A stretch of DNA of 57,459 nucleotides, from assembly GCF_007676755.1 (NCBI RefSeq), contig NZ_VEBK01000017.1:444-57902 (forward strand), written 5' to 3'. This stretch comes from Bacillus sp. FJAT-22090 (GTDB lineage Bacteria; Bacillota; Bacilli; Bacillales_A; Planococcaceae). The notes beneath the pieces were generated by a model, which worked only from the letters and a program-made list of their open reading frames with translations, was not told the DNA's origin and searched no databases. Position 1 is the stretch's first letter; the number at the start of each line of letters is the position of its first letter. The position numbers and the translations under genes are program-made. Of the stretch, positions 8,903 through 18,428 are shown one piece after another.

Positions 8903-9418
8903 ATGGCTAAAGTAGCAACATTAATCACAAATATGTTTGAGGATGTGGAATACACAAGCCCAGCACAGGCATTAAATGACGCAGGGCATGAAGTATTTAC
9001 AATTGAAAAAGAAGCAGGAAATGAAGTAACTGGTAAACAAGGGGAAGCACATATCAAAGTAGACTATGGAATTGATGACGTAAAACCTGAGGATTTTGAC
9101 GCATTATTCATTCCTGGTGGTTTTTCTCCGGATATGTTACGGGCAGACGATCGATTCGTTCAGTTTGCAAAATCATTCATGGATGCTAAAAAACCAGTTT
9201 TTGCAATCTGTCACGGACCACAGCTTCTCATTACCGCGAAGACCTTAGATGGAAGGGATGCTACCGGCTACAAATCGATTAAAGTGGATTTAGAAAATGC
9301 TGGAGCAACTTATCATGACGAAGAAGTATTCGTTTGTGCGAATCAGCTCGTGACCAGTCGCACACCAGATGACTTACCTGCCTTTAATAGAGAGATTGTG
9401 AAGTTATTGGAACAATAA
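8903..9418 (+). CDS. yfkM: DJ-1/PfpI-family general stress protein (YfkM-like)
   Basis: A 171-residue class I glutamine-amidotransferase-like protein of the DJ-1/PfpI group. The nucleophile elbow AICHGPQLL (Cys near 103) and the upstream PGGFSPDMLRADDR segment match B. subtilis YfkM (general stress protein 18) closely. Proposed activities in the family are protein deglycase or peptidase. The ribosome binding site is aaggagtg. It stands alone between terminators and may be under SigB control. Confidence 0.88.
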   Translation: MAKVATLITNMFEDVEYTSPAQALNDAGHEVFTIEKEAGNEVTGKQGEAHIKVDYGIDDVKPEDFDALFIPGGFSPDMLRADDRFVQFAKSFMDAKKPVFAICHGPQLLITAKTLDGRDATGYKSIKVDLENAGATYHDEEVFVCANQLVTSRTPDDLPAFNREIVKLLEQ

Positions 9419-9450
9419 TAGCACCATTTCTAATAGTACAAAAATATGAA

Positions 9451-9486
9451 GCACCAGAAGAATAGATGTTTTCTTCTGGTGTTTTT
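9451..9486 (+). terminator. Terminator downstream of yfkM
   Basis: Stem caccagaag/cttctggtg around aatagatgtttt, with TTTTT. Confidence 0.88.
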
Positions 9487-9492
9487 AAAGGA

Positions 9493-9519
9493 CCGGGCGT
9501 CTTTTTGCCCGGTTTTTCT
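9493..9519 (+). terminator. Second tandem terminator before glmS
   Basis: Stem ccgggc/gcccgg with loop gtcttttt and a T tail, 6 bp after the previous terminator. The pair insulates glmS from upstream transcription. Confidence 0.85.
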
Positions 9520-9704
9520 TAATTAAAAAAAGTAATAAACACGCTTTTTCAGTTAATCTATAAATCTTTATTCCATTAAATTGACGTGCATATAATGAAC
9601 GTATATAATGAAAAAGTTACTTTAAATGTAAATTTAACTTCATTATGATAAGGGACCGCGTAGAAGGAGTGGAAAGTAAAACGCGTAAAATCAAGGAAAA
9701 CAAT

Positions 9705-9872
9705 TATAGCGCCAGAGCTGAAGAAATCGGACGAAATGTATCTTCAGCAGACGAGGTGGAGGTTATCGAAAATTCGGCGGATGCCTCCCGACCGTATTTG
9801 CCCGGTTGTTATTCTTTTTCAGAAACCATACGAGTGATTGTATGACAGAGGGGAAAAGAAGGCATTCTTAGC
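9705..9872 (+). ncRNA. glmS ribozyme (GlcN6P-activated)
   Basis: Self-cleaving riboswitch in the glmS leader, activated by glucosamine-6-phosphate, that destabilises the glmS mRNA. The cleavage-site context ttata/GCGCCAGAGCTG sits at 9704-9718 with scission expected before G9709. The P2-P2.1 core is recognisable as gacgaggtggaggttatcga followed by attcggcggatgcctcccg. The 3' part (gacagaggggaaaagaaggc) fits the P4 domain. The gene begins 66 bp later. The ends are estimated from family members. Confidence 0.93.
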
Positions 9873-9879
9873 TTAATGG

Positions 9880-9908
9880 ACGACTGTGAAAAAACAGGTC
9901 GTTTATTT
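9880..9908 (+). promoter_or_regulatory. Hairpin between the ribozyme and glmS
   Basis: Stem acgactgt/acaggtcgt around gaaaaa, followed by tttatttt. It looks like a weak intrinsic terminator or attenuator between ribozyme and start codon. It could also simply stabilise the downstream cleavage product. Confidence 0.45.
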
Positions 9909-9938
9909 TGACATGAATGTAAACGGAGGAATTAGAAT

Positions 9939-11741
9939 ATGTGTGGAATTGTAGGATATATTGGGGAAGTGGACGTAAAGGAAATTTTGTTAAAAGGTTT
10001 AGAGAAATTGGAGTACCGTGGATATGATTCAGCGGGAATTGCAGTGCTCAATGAAGAGGGAGTAGTCGTTTTCAAAGAAAAAGGACGTATTGCAGATTTA
10101 CGAGACGTAGTTGATGAAGATGTAGCTGCAAAGCTTGGAATTGGGCATACTCGTTGGGCAACTCATGGTGTTCCAAACCAACTAAATGCACACCCTCATC
10201 AAAGTACAACAAAACGTTTTACGCTAGTGCATAACGGTGTAATTGAAAATTATCATTTGATGAAAAAAGCGTATCTATCTAAAGTAGAAATGACTTCGGA
10301 CACAGATACAGAAGTAATCGTACAGCTAATTGAAAAGTTTTCCCAAGACGGATTATCTACTATAGATGCACTCAGAAAAACATTGCATCTTATCCATGGA
10401 TCATACGCACTTGCATTACTTGATAAAGAAGATGCGAATACTATTTATGTAGCAAAAAACAAATCACCACTCCTTGTAGGACTCGGAGATGGATTCAATG
10501 TAGTGGCGTCGGATGCTATGGCAATGCTTCAAGTGACGGAGCAGTATGTAGAGCTTCACGATCAAGAAATTGTTGTCGTGCATAAGGATTCTATTGAAAT
10601 TCAAAAACTAGACGGTTCTATCGTAGAGCGTCCAGCTTATAAAGCAGAGCTAGACATGAGTGATATCGAAAAAGGAACATATCCTCATTATATGTTAAAA
10701 GAAATGGACGAACAGCCAGCTGTTATTCGTAAAATCATACAAGCATATCAAAATGATCAAGGTGATCTTACAGTTGATGCAAGCATTTTGAAGGCACTTC
10801 ATGATGCAGATCGTCTATACATTATTGCTGCTGGAACTAGCTACCACGCTGGTCTTATCGGAAAACAATATTTTGAGAAAATCGCTGGAATTCCAGTAGA
10901 GGTGCATATCTCTAGTGAATTTGGCTACAATATGCCACTTCTATCTGAAAAACCATTATTTTTATTTATCACGCAGTCAGGTGAAACAGCAGACAGCAGA
11001 CAAGTACTTGTGAAGATAAAAGAACAAGGGTACCCAACAATTACAATGACAAACGTCCCTGGCTCTACTCTTTCTCGTGAGGCAGATCACACGTTGTTAC
11101 TGCATGCTGGTCCAGAAATCGCAGTTGCATCTACAAAAGCATATGTTGCACAAGTAGCAGTATTAATGGTGACGGCTTCTGTATATGCACAATATCAAAA
11201 CAAAACAGTCGATTTTGATGTAGTAAAAGAACTAGGTATTGCAGCCAATGCTGTTCAAACGATTGTAGATTCCAAAGAAGAAATGGAACAAATTGCTACA
11301 GAGTTTCTAGCAACAACAAGAAACGCATTCTTCATCGGACGAAACGTTGACTTCTATGTAAGTTTAGAAGGTGCTTTAAAACTAAAAGAAATTTCCTATA
11401 TTCAAGCAGAAGGATTTGCAGGTGGCGAGCTAAAACATGGCACAATCGCATTAATCGAGGATGGTACACCAATCTTTGCGCTAGCAACCCAACAAGCAGT
11501 TAGCCTGAACATTCGAGGTAACGTCAAAGAAGTAGTAGCACGTGGTGCAAACCCATGCATTATTTCCATGGAAGGCTTTGAAGAAGATGGAGACCGCTTC
11601 GTTCTTCCAAGAGTACACGAGTTATTCTCACCACTAGTAGCAGTAATACCTTTACAGCTGATTAGTTACTATGCGGCATTGCATAGAGACTGTGACGTTG
11701 ATAAACCGAGAAATCTGGCTAAGTCTGTGACGGTTGAATAA
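9939..11741 (+). CDS. glmS: Glutamine-fructose-6-phosphate aminotransferase GlmS
   Basis: Makes glucosamine-6-P from fructose-6-P and glutamine, the entry step to UDP-GlcNAc. It has 600 residues. An N-terminal Ntn amidotransferase domain has catalytic Cys2 ([10 protein letters not shown]) and [11 protein letters not shown] near 70. Two SIS domains follow, with AAGTSYHAG near 293, [15 protein letters not shown] and [11 protein letters not shown] motifs, and the closing [11 protein letters not shown]. The ribosome binding site is cggaggaat. The last codons double as the TnsD recognition part of attTn7, and a Tn7-like element begins 25 bp after the stop. The gene is intact. Native transcription past the stop now runs into that element. 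Confidence 0.98.
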   Translation: MCGIVGYIGEVDVKEILLKGLEKLEYRGYDSAGIAVLNEEGVVVFKEKGRIADLRDVVDEDVAAKLGIGHTRWATHGVPNQLNAHPHQSTTKRFTLVHNGVIENYHLMKKAYLSKVEMTSDTDTEVIVQLIEKFSQDGLSTIDALRKTLHLIHGSYALALLDKEDANTIYVAKNKSPLLVGLGDGFNVVASDAMAMLQVTEQYVELHDQEIVVVHKDSIEIQKLDGSIVERPAYKAELDMSDIEKGTYPHYMLKEMDEQPAVIRKIIQAYQNDQGDLTVDASILKALHDADRLYIIAAGTSYHAGLIGKQYFEKIAGIPVEVHISSEFGYNMPLLSEKPLFLFITQSGETADSRQVLVKIKEQGYPTITMTNVPGSTLSREADHTLLLHAGPEIAVASTKAYVAQVAVLMVTASVYAQYQNKTVDFDVVKELGIAANAVQTIVDSKEEMEQIATEFLATTRNAFFIGRNVDFYVSLEGALKLKEISYIQAEGFAGGELKHGTIALIEDGTPIFALATQQAVSLNIRGNVKEVVARGANPCIISMEGFEEDGDRFVLPRVHELFSPLVAVIPLQLISYYAALHRDCDVDKPRNLAKSVTVE

Positions 11742-11766
11742 GGGAAAACTGTCGAAAGTAAAGTTG
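11690..11766 (+). other. attTn7 with the left copy of the 5-bp target duplication
   Basis: In E. coli, TnsD binds the conserved last codons of glmS and directs insertion about 25 bp past the stop codon. Here the stop ends at 11741. The 5-bp duplication agttg lies at 11762-11766, and element 1 starts at 11767. The second copy of agttg is at 53979-53983. The duplication is read directly; the TnsD footprint is by homology. Confidence 0.9.
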
Positions 11767-11852
11767 TGTGAAAAAACAATAAAGATGTATCCTCGACAAT
11801 AAAGATGTATCCTAAACAATAAAGATGTATCTGAGACAAAAAAGATGTATTC
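11767..11852. repeat. R end of element 1: four TnsB-type sites at 20-bp spacing
   Basis: After TGTGAAAAA come four direct repeats of acaataaagatgtatcc at 11776, 11796, 11816 and 11836. The third ends in t instead of the final c, and the fourth reads acaaaaaagatgtattc. The period is exactly 20 bp, about two helical turns, so bound TnsB would line up on one face. Confidence 0.93.
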
Positions 11853-11870
11853 TAATTTTGAGATGATTGT

Positions 11871-11919
11871 AAAAATCGTATGCAAGAGATTATTTCTCTT
11901 CCATACGATTTTTTTTTTT
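11871..11919 (+). terminator. Strong terminator just inside the R end of element 1
   Basis: Stem aaaatcgtatg/catacgatttt with an inner gaagag-type pairing (aagaga/tctctt), followed by a run of ten T. It lies between the end repeats and the first transposition gene, where it would stop read-through from glmS. Confidence 0.88.
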
Positions 11920-11958
11920 AGAAAACTAAAGATTTCAATAAATAAAGGAGGTTCATAC

Positions 11959-13797
11959 ATGATAGGTTATTTTCCATGTCCATATAAAGACGAAACTATA
12001 TATAGTATAGCTGCAAGATACGCTAATCATACGGGGGCTCTATCGAAAAATGCTGTTTTACTAGAATTGTTTGATATACAAAAGCCTATGTTAAATGAAG
12101 AATATCTATCTAAGATAGATATTCTTGTATCTAAAATCAATCATTTTTCGAATGAATATACTTTGCATTACTTTTTAAGTAAACACTCTTCATCGCCATT
12201 ATATACCCCTTTCATAAACAATAAAATTCACAACACTGCTGTTGCGTTAGAATTTCATTTGAAAAGTAAAAAAAAATATAAATGGGATGTTCCTTCAAAG
12301 GATTATTTATATTATTGTAGCAAGTGTGTGCAGCAAAGTATAGATAGGTATGGTGAAAGCTATTGGAATAGAGTTTTTCAAGTGCCAGGGGTGATGGTTT
12401 GTAGTAAACACGCTAGGTTTTTAGATATATCTCAGATAAATATTGTTAAAAATCCTATAAATAAATTTATTCTGCCGATTGAAGATGTAAATAAGTTGGA
12501 GGGAAATGACAATACAATCATTGAACAACTAATTGAAATAGCATCAAATATTGAATATTTCTTTAATAATGAAGTAAAGAAATTTAACTTTAAACAACTA
12601 TATGAGAAATATTTTGAATTTATTAAGATAGCAGGAATTGCAACTCCGAAATCAACTCTTAAATCGAGACTAGGGGAGTTAATAATTTCGAAATTTAATG
12701 AAGAAACTTTAGATATTCTTAACTCCAATCCACGAAATAACAAATGGTTATCATATTTAAGTATAGAAAGGATAAAGCATATTCACCCAGTTAGACATGT
12801 ATTACTTATGATGACTTTAAGTGAGTCTGTCGAGAGTTTTATTAATACTTCCCCGCAGTATCTACCTTTCGGAAGTGGTCCATGGGTGTGCATGAATCCG
12901 TTGTCCGACCATTACTTAGATAAAACTATATCCGAGATTGAAGTTATTTTTAATGATCGTTCTGGGAAGTTTAGAGCTGATTTTATTTGTAGTTGTGGAT
13001 TCACTTATACGTTAAATACTGGAGAGAGTAATCCTCTTAGTATAAACAAGTTCTCTAGAAGGGTTAAAAAGAAAGGAATGGTTTGGGAAAGAGAGTTCGA
13101 TAAATTAGTAAGCGACGGTATAACGGTTAAGGAATTAGCTAAAAAAATAAAACAAAGCAGAAATACGGTACAAAATATTATTAAAAAAGGACATAGATAT
13201 CTTGAGAACGAAAAGAGAGAGAAACAAAAACAATTAAACGACAAAAGAAAGAAACAAGAAAAAGAGGATAGAGAGAAATGGGTTGAAATTTTTAAAAATC
13301 ACCCTAACTACTCACGGACAGAATTGAATGATATGTATGGGAATCTTTATAATAGGCTATTAGTAAGAGATAAAGAGTGGTTAGAAAAGAACACCCCAGC
13401 TTCCAAAAGGGGAAGATCAAAATATAGCGAAGAAATTTACCAAAAAGAAGATTTACTGAAACTTGAAGAAGCTAGGCATATATTCAATAATTGGTCTACC
13501 TATGAACAACAAGCGGGAAATATAATAAAAATGACCAGAAACACCTTCTATAAAAGATTAAGAACGGATTTGCGTAATAAAGACAATTATCCACTGACAG
13601 ATAGTTTTATTAGTTCAATTCTAGAATCTGTTTCCGATTATCAGATTCGGTTAATACATCAATGTATGGAAAGACACTATCAGAATGTAGAGGTGAAAAA
13701 ATACGAATTAATAGCCCTAACAGGTATCAGAGCTAAAATTCTACCTGAAATACATACTTACATAGAAAAAATTATAAGGGAACACAACGAAATATAA
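11959..13797 (+). CDS. tnsD: TnsD/TniQ-family target selector, first copy
   Basis: Target-site selector of a Tn7-like transposon, 612 residues. The N terminus MIGYFPCPYKDETIYSIAAR is the TniQ opening. A zinc-finger block has C120-x2-C123 (YCSKC) and later VCSKH near 151. A second Cys pair CSCGF lies near 340, followed by a Lys-rich helix-turn-helix stretch (SDGITVKELAKKIKQSRNTV) and the long C-terminal region of full TnsD proteins. I start it at the ATG at 11959 with aaaggagg upstream rather than an earlier in-frame ATG without a site. Its place in front of tnsA is unusual, because TnsD normally follows tnsC. A second TnsD is encoded at 18429. Which of the two reads glmS cannot be told by eye. 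Confidence 0.9.
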   Translation: MIGYFPCPYKDETIYSIAARYANHTGALSKNAVLLELFDIQKPMLNEEYLSKIDILVSKINHFSNEYTLHYFLSKHSSSPLYTPFINNKIHNTAVALEFHLKSKKKYKWDVPSKDYLYYCSKCVQQSIDRYGESYWNRVFQVPGVMVCSKHARFLDISQINIVKNPINKFILPIEDVNKLEGNDNTIIEQLIEIASNIEYFFNNEVKKFNFKQLYEKYFEFIKIAGIATPKSTLKSRLGELIISKFNEETLDILNSNPRNNKWLSYLSIERIKHIHPVRHVLLMMTLSESVESFINTSPQYLPFGSGPWVCMNPLSDHYLDKTISEIEVIFNDRSGKFRADFICSCGFTYTLNTGESNPLSINKFSRRVKKKGMVWEREFDKLVSDGITVKELAKKIKQSRNTVQNIIKKGHRYLENEKREKQKQLNDKRKKQEKEDREKWVEIFKNHPNYSRTELNDMYGNLYNRLLVRDKEWLEKNTPASKRGRSKYSEEIYQKEDLLKLEEARHIFNNWSTYEQQAGNIIKMTRNTFYKRLRTDLRNKDNYPLTDSFISSILESVSDYQIRLIHQCMERHYQNVEVKKYELIALTGIRAKILPEIHTYIEKIIREHNEI

Positions 13798-13830
13798 AGT
13801 GTTCAATCAAAAAAAGGTGGTTTTCTTTAA

Positions 13831-14667
13831 GTGTCAAAGCGTAAAAATAATTGGTCTGAAGAGAAAAAAGAACGTTACATAAAGGAAGGAAGGGGACAGG
13901 GAGAGTTAGGAGACTATATTCCTTGGTTGAAAATACAGAATGTTTCTTCAGATGGAAATGTTACACGATTAATAGGTTGGAAAACCAAAAGACAGCATGA
14001 ATTTTTATCAAATTTAGAGAGAGACTATTTTCTTTTATTAGAATGGGCAGATGACGTAGTAGATATTAGGGAACAGTTTTCTTTGAAGGATACAGTAACT
14101 TTTAAAATTGCTGAAGAAAAAGGGATTGCTCATTCAATAGATAGGACCACAAAAGCGCCTATAGTAATGACAACCGACTTCTTAATTACTATCATAAAAA
14201 ATCAACAAAAAGAGTATCTAGCTCGTACAGTAAAGCCGAGTGGTCATCTTGAGGATAATAGGGTAATTGAAAAATTTGAAATAGAAAGAGAGTATTGGAA
14301 AAAAAACAAAATAGATTGGGGAATTGTAACCGAGAAAGAAATATATAGTGAACTTACGGACAATGTTTTATGGATTCATAAGTTTTACTATTTAGATGAT
14401 CAGGAAGATATTGATAGCGCTAGTTTATTCTTAAGTATTTTACTCTCTAAAAAGGATAAGAATGAAAAAGTAATAGAAATATGTAATAAATTTGACGAAG
14501 ATTATCACTTAGATGCGGGGTCATCATTGAACTATATTAAGCATTTTCTAGCCAGGAAGTATATCTTAGTGGATATGAACAAAAAAATAAACGTAAGAAG
14601 TTTATACATGAATGAATTAAATTTTAACATTAGTGAGGAGGATAAAGATGATTACATTAGCAGTTAA
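13831..14667 (+). CDS. tnsA: TnsA endonuclease of element 1
   Basis: Restriction-enzyme-like subunit of the TnsAB transposase that cuts the 5' strands at the ends, allowing cut-and-paste movement. The 278 residues match the family length. Catalytic residues by alignment with E. coli TnsA are E63 (LSNLE), D116 (VMTTDFLI) and K135 (RTVKPS). The signature KEGRGQGELGDYIPW near 18-32 is well kept, as is DIREQF near 78. The start is GTG with aaaaaggtgg upstream. It overlaps tnsB by 20 bp. Confidence 0.95.
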   Translation: MSKRKNNWSEEKKERYIKEGRGQGELGDYIPWLKIQNVSSDGNVTRLIGWKTKRQHEFLSNLERDYFLLLEWADDVVDIREQFSLKDTVTFKIAEEKGIAHSIDRTTKAPIVMTTDFLITIIKNQQKEYLARTVKPSGHLEDNRVIEKFEIEREYWKKNKIDWGIVTEKEIYSELTDNVLWIHKFYYLDDQEDIDSASLFLSILLSKKDKNEKVIEICNKFDEDYHLDAGSSLNYIKHFLARKYILVDMNKKINVRSLYMNELNFNISEEDKDDYISS

Positions 14668-16801
14668 TGAATTAATAAGTGATATAGCTAGTGACAAAGT
14701 TTATCGATTGCTCTGGATAGATGATGGAAACTTTATTACATATGTAATAGACATAGAGGAAGCAAAAGCTCTTCCATTACTTATAAGAATAAAAGATATA
14801 AGTCAAGGATTATTAGAAGGTACCTACGTTAAATTAAATAAATCAAACATTAAGTCAAATTCTTTTGATGATTTGTCTGAGGGGCATTTAAAAATTAGAG
14901 ATAAATCTTGGGGAATTATAAAAGATTTAGTGCAGGATGAGCCGTCAATTTATAAGAAGAAAGAACGTAGTGAGCATATAAATAAACTTGTGAATACGAA
15001 ATTATGTACAAACAAAACTGCATACAGATACTTAAGGAAGTACTGGCAAAATGGTATGACTATCAATAGTTTGTTACCCGACTATGAGAATTCAGGAGCG
15101 AAAGGAAAGGATAAAAAAAGTGGTGCAATTAAAAAGGGGAGACCTAGGACAACTAAGAGTGTCGGAATAAATATCACTGATGAAATAAAAGTAATCTTTA
15201 ATAAAGCAATTAAAAAGCATTACTTCACAAGCAAAAAGAACTCCTTGTCTCATACATATAAAATGATGATTAAAGAATATTTTGCAGACAATATCCGTTA
15301 CGAAAATGGGGTTAAGCATATTGTTATTCTTGATGAAAATAGTATCCCTACCTTACGTCAATTTAGTTATTGGTTTAAAAAGGAATATGATATTAAGCAA
15401 GTATTAATTAACCGTGAGGGAGAGAAGAAGTTTGAAAGAGATTATAGGCCAGTTTTAGGTTCATCGACATATGAAACGATGGGACCAGGATCCCGTTATC
15501 AAATAGATGCAACGATAGGGAATGTATATCTTATTTCCAGCTATAATTCAGATTGGATAATTGGCAGACCAATAATTTACTTTGTTGTTGATGTATTTAC
15601 ACATATGATTACAGGAATGTATATCGGGCTTGAAGGGCCTTCATGGGCGGGAATGATGATGGCCATTGCAAATGCAACAATGGATAAACAAGAGTTTTGT
15701 ATGAAGTATGGAATTCCTATTTCAAATGAAATGTGGCCAGCTGCACATTTGCCAGAAATCATTGTTGGGGATCGTGGGGAACTAGAGGGTTACAATGTGA
15801 ATAGCTTGATTGAAGGATTAAATATTTCTATTGAAAATAATCCTTCATTTAGGCCGGATTGGAAAGGAATTGTTGAAAAACTCTTCGATACTTCACAAGA
15901 GAAGATAAAGCCGTTTTTACCAGGATACATACAACCTGATTTTGGTGAACGAGGTGCGGAAGACTACCGTTTAGAAGCCAAATTAACTCTTGAACAATAT
16001 ACGAAAATTATTATAAACTTCGTCTTACATTATAACAAAAATTACTATATGAAAAATTATTTAAGAGATCCCGATATGATAATAGATAATGTTAGACCAA
16101 CTCCCAATGAGCTTTGGAAATGGGGGGTAAAGAATAAGGCTGGCAAGCTACGTAAGGCTGAACTGGATACAGTTAAATTTTACTTAATGCCGAAGGCGAA
16201 GGCAACTGTAACTGCAGAAGGTATAAAATTTAAAGGAATGTTATACAGCTGTGAAATAGCGATAAAAGAACTTTGGTTTACTCATGCTAGAAAAGAAGGA
16301 AGATGGAAAGTAGATATTTCATATGATCCTCGAAACATGAATACTATTTATCTTCATACAAAGGATAAGGAGCTTTTTGAAGATTGTTATCTTTTAGAGC
16401 ACCAAGAACGATTCCAAAATAAAATATTTGAAGAAATTGAACAGTTATTAGGTACGGAGAATAAGAATTTTAAAAATGAAAATCAATACCTGCTCCAGGA
16501 GGAAATTAATTTCTTTAGTAACATTGAGGCAGTTGTAAAGGAATCATTGGAAGATGCTAAGCATACACAGACTAGTCAAATAAGTAAAACAAAAAAAATA
16601 AAAAATATTCAAGAGAATAGAAAGCTTGAAAAAGGGTTACAAAGAAAGAAAGAAGCATTTCAAATGGGGGAAGAAAAAGATATAAAAGAAGTAGAGATTA
16701 TAGATTTCAATACTGAATTAAGTGAAGGGAGAGTCCAAACGCCTTCAATTAAGGATCTATTTAACAAAAGGAGGGGGAGAAAAAATGATCAAACAACGTA
16801 A
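14648..16801 (+). CDS. tnsB: TnsB DDE transposase of element 1
   Basis: Binds the end repeats and performs 3'-end cleavage and strand transfer. 717 residues, typical for TnsB. The RNase H-fold triad is D287 (QIDATIG), D375 (VGDRGE) and E410 (GIVEKL), with exactly 35 residues between the last two. An N-terminal DNA-binding half includes a GRPRTT segment and a helix-turn-helix around residue 120. The C-terminal tail (IKNIQENRKLEKGLQRKKEA) is the kind that contacts TnsC. I start it at the ATG at 14648 behind gaggag; the coding region overlaps both tnsA and tnsC by about 20 bp, implying translational coupling. Confidence 0.95.
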   Translation: MITLAVNELISDIASDKVYRLLWIDDGNFITYVIDIEEAKALPLLIRIKDISQGLLEGTYVKLNKSNIKSNSFDDLSEGHLKIRDKSWGIIKDLVQDEPSIYKKKERSEHINKLVNTKLCTNKTAYRYLRKYWQNGMTINSLLPDYENSGAKGKDKKSGAIKKGRPRTTKSVGINITDEIKVIFNKAIKKHYFTSKKNSLSHTYKMMIKEYFADNIRYENGVKHIVILDENSIPTLRQFSYWFKKEYDIKQVLINREGEKKFERDYRPVLGSSTYETMGPGSRYQIDATIGNVYLISSYNSDWIIGRPIIYFVVDVFTHMITGMYIGLEGPSWAGMMMAIANATMDKQEFCMKYGIPISNEMWPAAHLPEIIVGDRGELEGYNVNSLIEGLNISIENNPSFRPDWKGIVEKLFDTSQEKIKPFLPGYIQPDFGERGAEDYRLEAKLTLEQYTKIIINFVLHYNKNYYMKNYLRDPDMIIDNVRPTPNELWKWGVKNKAGKLRKAELDTVKFYLMPKAKATVTAEGIKFKGMLYSCEIAIKELWFTHARKEGRWKVDISYDPRNMNTIYLHTKDKELFEDCYLLEHQERFQNKIFEEIEQLLGTENKNFKNENQYLLQEEINFFSNIEAVVKESLEDAKHTQTSQISKTKKIKNIQENRKLEKGLQRKKEAFQMGEEKDIKEVEIIDFNTELSEGRVQTPSIKDLFNKRRGRKNDQTT

Positions 16802-18425
16802 AACAATTAAATTAGAAAATGGAAGAGAGGTATTATTAGCAGAGTATCAGAAAGGGGAATTAACTGACTACAAGGGAAATCCACTTATTGAGGTACTCCC
16901 CCCTATTTTGTCATTTGACGAGTCTTTTAATCAACTGTGTTATCTACCAGAATATCATCCAAATGAGAAAAATTTATCAATTCATCTGCGCTATCATGCT
17001 CTATTACGTTTAACGCGTTTTTTTCAACCCGTAAATCAAACATTGAAATTAGAAGTACGTTTTTCACGATTTATTAGAGATGGGTATGTATATAGGAACC
17101 CACTACAAAAGCAACACGTTCAAACTCTTAATGAATTGCATAATAAATTAGTTAATAACGAAGAAATAGGATTACCACCTAATATAAGAAATTCAGCATC
17201 AAGCTTCACTTTAATTGGATTTTCAGGGATAGGGAAAACATCAGCAATTGAAAGAATATTATCTTTATACCCTCAAGTTATTTTACATCAACACCCCTTA
17301 AACTTTATTCAAGTTGTATGGATAAAGCTGAATTGTCCATTTGATGGTTCTTTGAAAACATTATGTATGGATTTTTTTCAAAAAATAGATTTACAAATTG
17401 GTACTAACTATTACGAGAAGTATGGTAAGCCATCAAACTCAGTAAGTTCTATGGTCACAAGAATGGGACAAATTTCACGATTACATTGCGTGGGTGCTTT
17501 AATTATTGATGAAATTCAACACTTGTTATCCGCAAAAGGTGTCGCATCTGAAATGATGATGAACTTTTTTGTAACACTAGTGAATGAAATTGGTATACCT
17601 GTAATGTTTATAGGAACAATGAAGGCACGAGCATTGCTACAAAAGGATTTTAGACAGGCACGTAGAAGCAGTGGTCAAGGAGATATGGTCTGGCAACAAA
17701 TGAAAAATGATGATGATTGGGAAGTACTAATCACGAGCATGTGGGATTATCAATGGACGAAAGAGTATTCCGAATTAAATAAAGAACTAATAGACACTTT
17801 TTATGAAGAAAGCCAGGGAATAATTGACATTGCAGTGAAATTATATTTTCTTGCACAGACTAGAGCAATAGAAACTGGTGTTGAAAAAGTAACTCCTCAA
17901 ATCATTCGTAAAGTTTTTAAGGAAGATTTAAAACTAGTTCACCCAATGATAAATGCTCTTAAATCAGGTGATGCAGCAGCAATAGCCAAGTATGAGGATA
18001 TTCTTCCAATGGACTTGGAAGAATATATTCTAAATAGAACGCCTATAATTGACATTAAAGCCCAAATGCAAGCGAAAAAAGAAAAAATTGCACAAGATCG
18101 ATTAAAAACAGATCTAACAAAATTAGAAAAGCTTATAATATCTTTAATAAATTTAGACATCAAGGAAAAGGTTGCAGAAAATGCAGCAAAATATATATTA
18201 AAAAAGTCACCTGATTTAACTATCACTCAATTAATGACGGAAGCACTAATATATATTGAAGAAAAGAAACAAAATGGACGGAATATAAAAAGTAACTCGA
18301 GTAAAAATAATTTGAGATTAATAATAGATAAGGGAAGGAAGAACAAAAAGTCAGCCTATGAAGCTTTAAATGATGAAGGTTACATCAAAAGTGGTTTGTC
18401 AGAATTCATAATTAAAGGAGTATAA
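16785..18425 (+). CDS. tnsC: TnsC AAA+ ATPase of element 1
   Basis: AAA+ regulator that joins TnsD at the target to TnsAB and enforces target immunity; 546 residues. Walker A is GFSGIGKTS at 145-153, Walker B is ALIIDEIQHL near 240, and a sensor-like PVMFIGTMKA follows. The start ATG at 16785 has gagggggag in front and lies inside the end of tnsB. Intact, so element 1 has a complete TnsABC set. Confidence 0.95.
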   Translation: MIKQRKTIKLENGREVLLAEYQKGELTDYKGNPLIEVLPPILSFDESFNQLCYLPEYHPNEKNLSIHLRYHALLRLTRFFQPVNQTLKLEVRFSRFIRDGYVYRNPLQKQHVQTLNELHNKLVNNEEIGLPPNIRNSASSFTLIGFSGIGKTSAIERILSLYPQVILHQHPLNFIQVVWIKLNCPFDGSLKTLCMDFFQKIDLQIGTNYYEKYGKPSNSVSSMVTRMGQISRLHCVGALIIDEIQHLLSAKGVASEMMMNFFVTLVNEIGIPVMFIGTMKARALLQKDFRQARRSSGQGDMVWQQMKNDDDWEVLITSMWDYQWTKEYSELNKELIDTFYEESQGIIDIAVKLYFLAQTRAIETGVEKVTPQIIRKVFKEDLKLVHPMINALKSGDAAAIAKYEDILPMDLEEYILNRTPIIDIKAQMQAKKEKIAQDRLKTDLTKLEKLIISLINLDIKEKVAENAAKYILKKSPDLTITQLMTEALIYIEEKKQNGRNIKSNSSKNNLRLIIDKGRKNKKSAYEALNDEGYIKSGLSEFIIKGV

Positions 18426-18428
18426 TAT

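Noticed and set aside
9645-9845. 66-codon open frame over the glmS leader
   Set aside because: It runs through the ribozyme core, has no coding character, and its sequence is explained by the RNA structure.
11776-11852. Repeats considered as a plasmid iteron/origin
   Set aside because: No replication gene is adjacent, and the repeats, terminal TGT and target duplication fit a Tn7-like end exactly.
11845-11958. N-terminal extension of the first TnsD
   Set aside because: The extra 38 codons would read through the terminator hairpin and have no ribosome binding site; the ATG at 11959 has a strong one and begins with the family motif.
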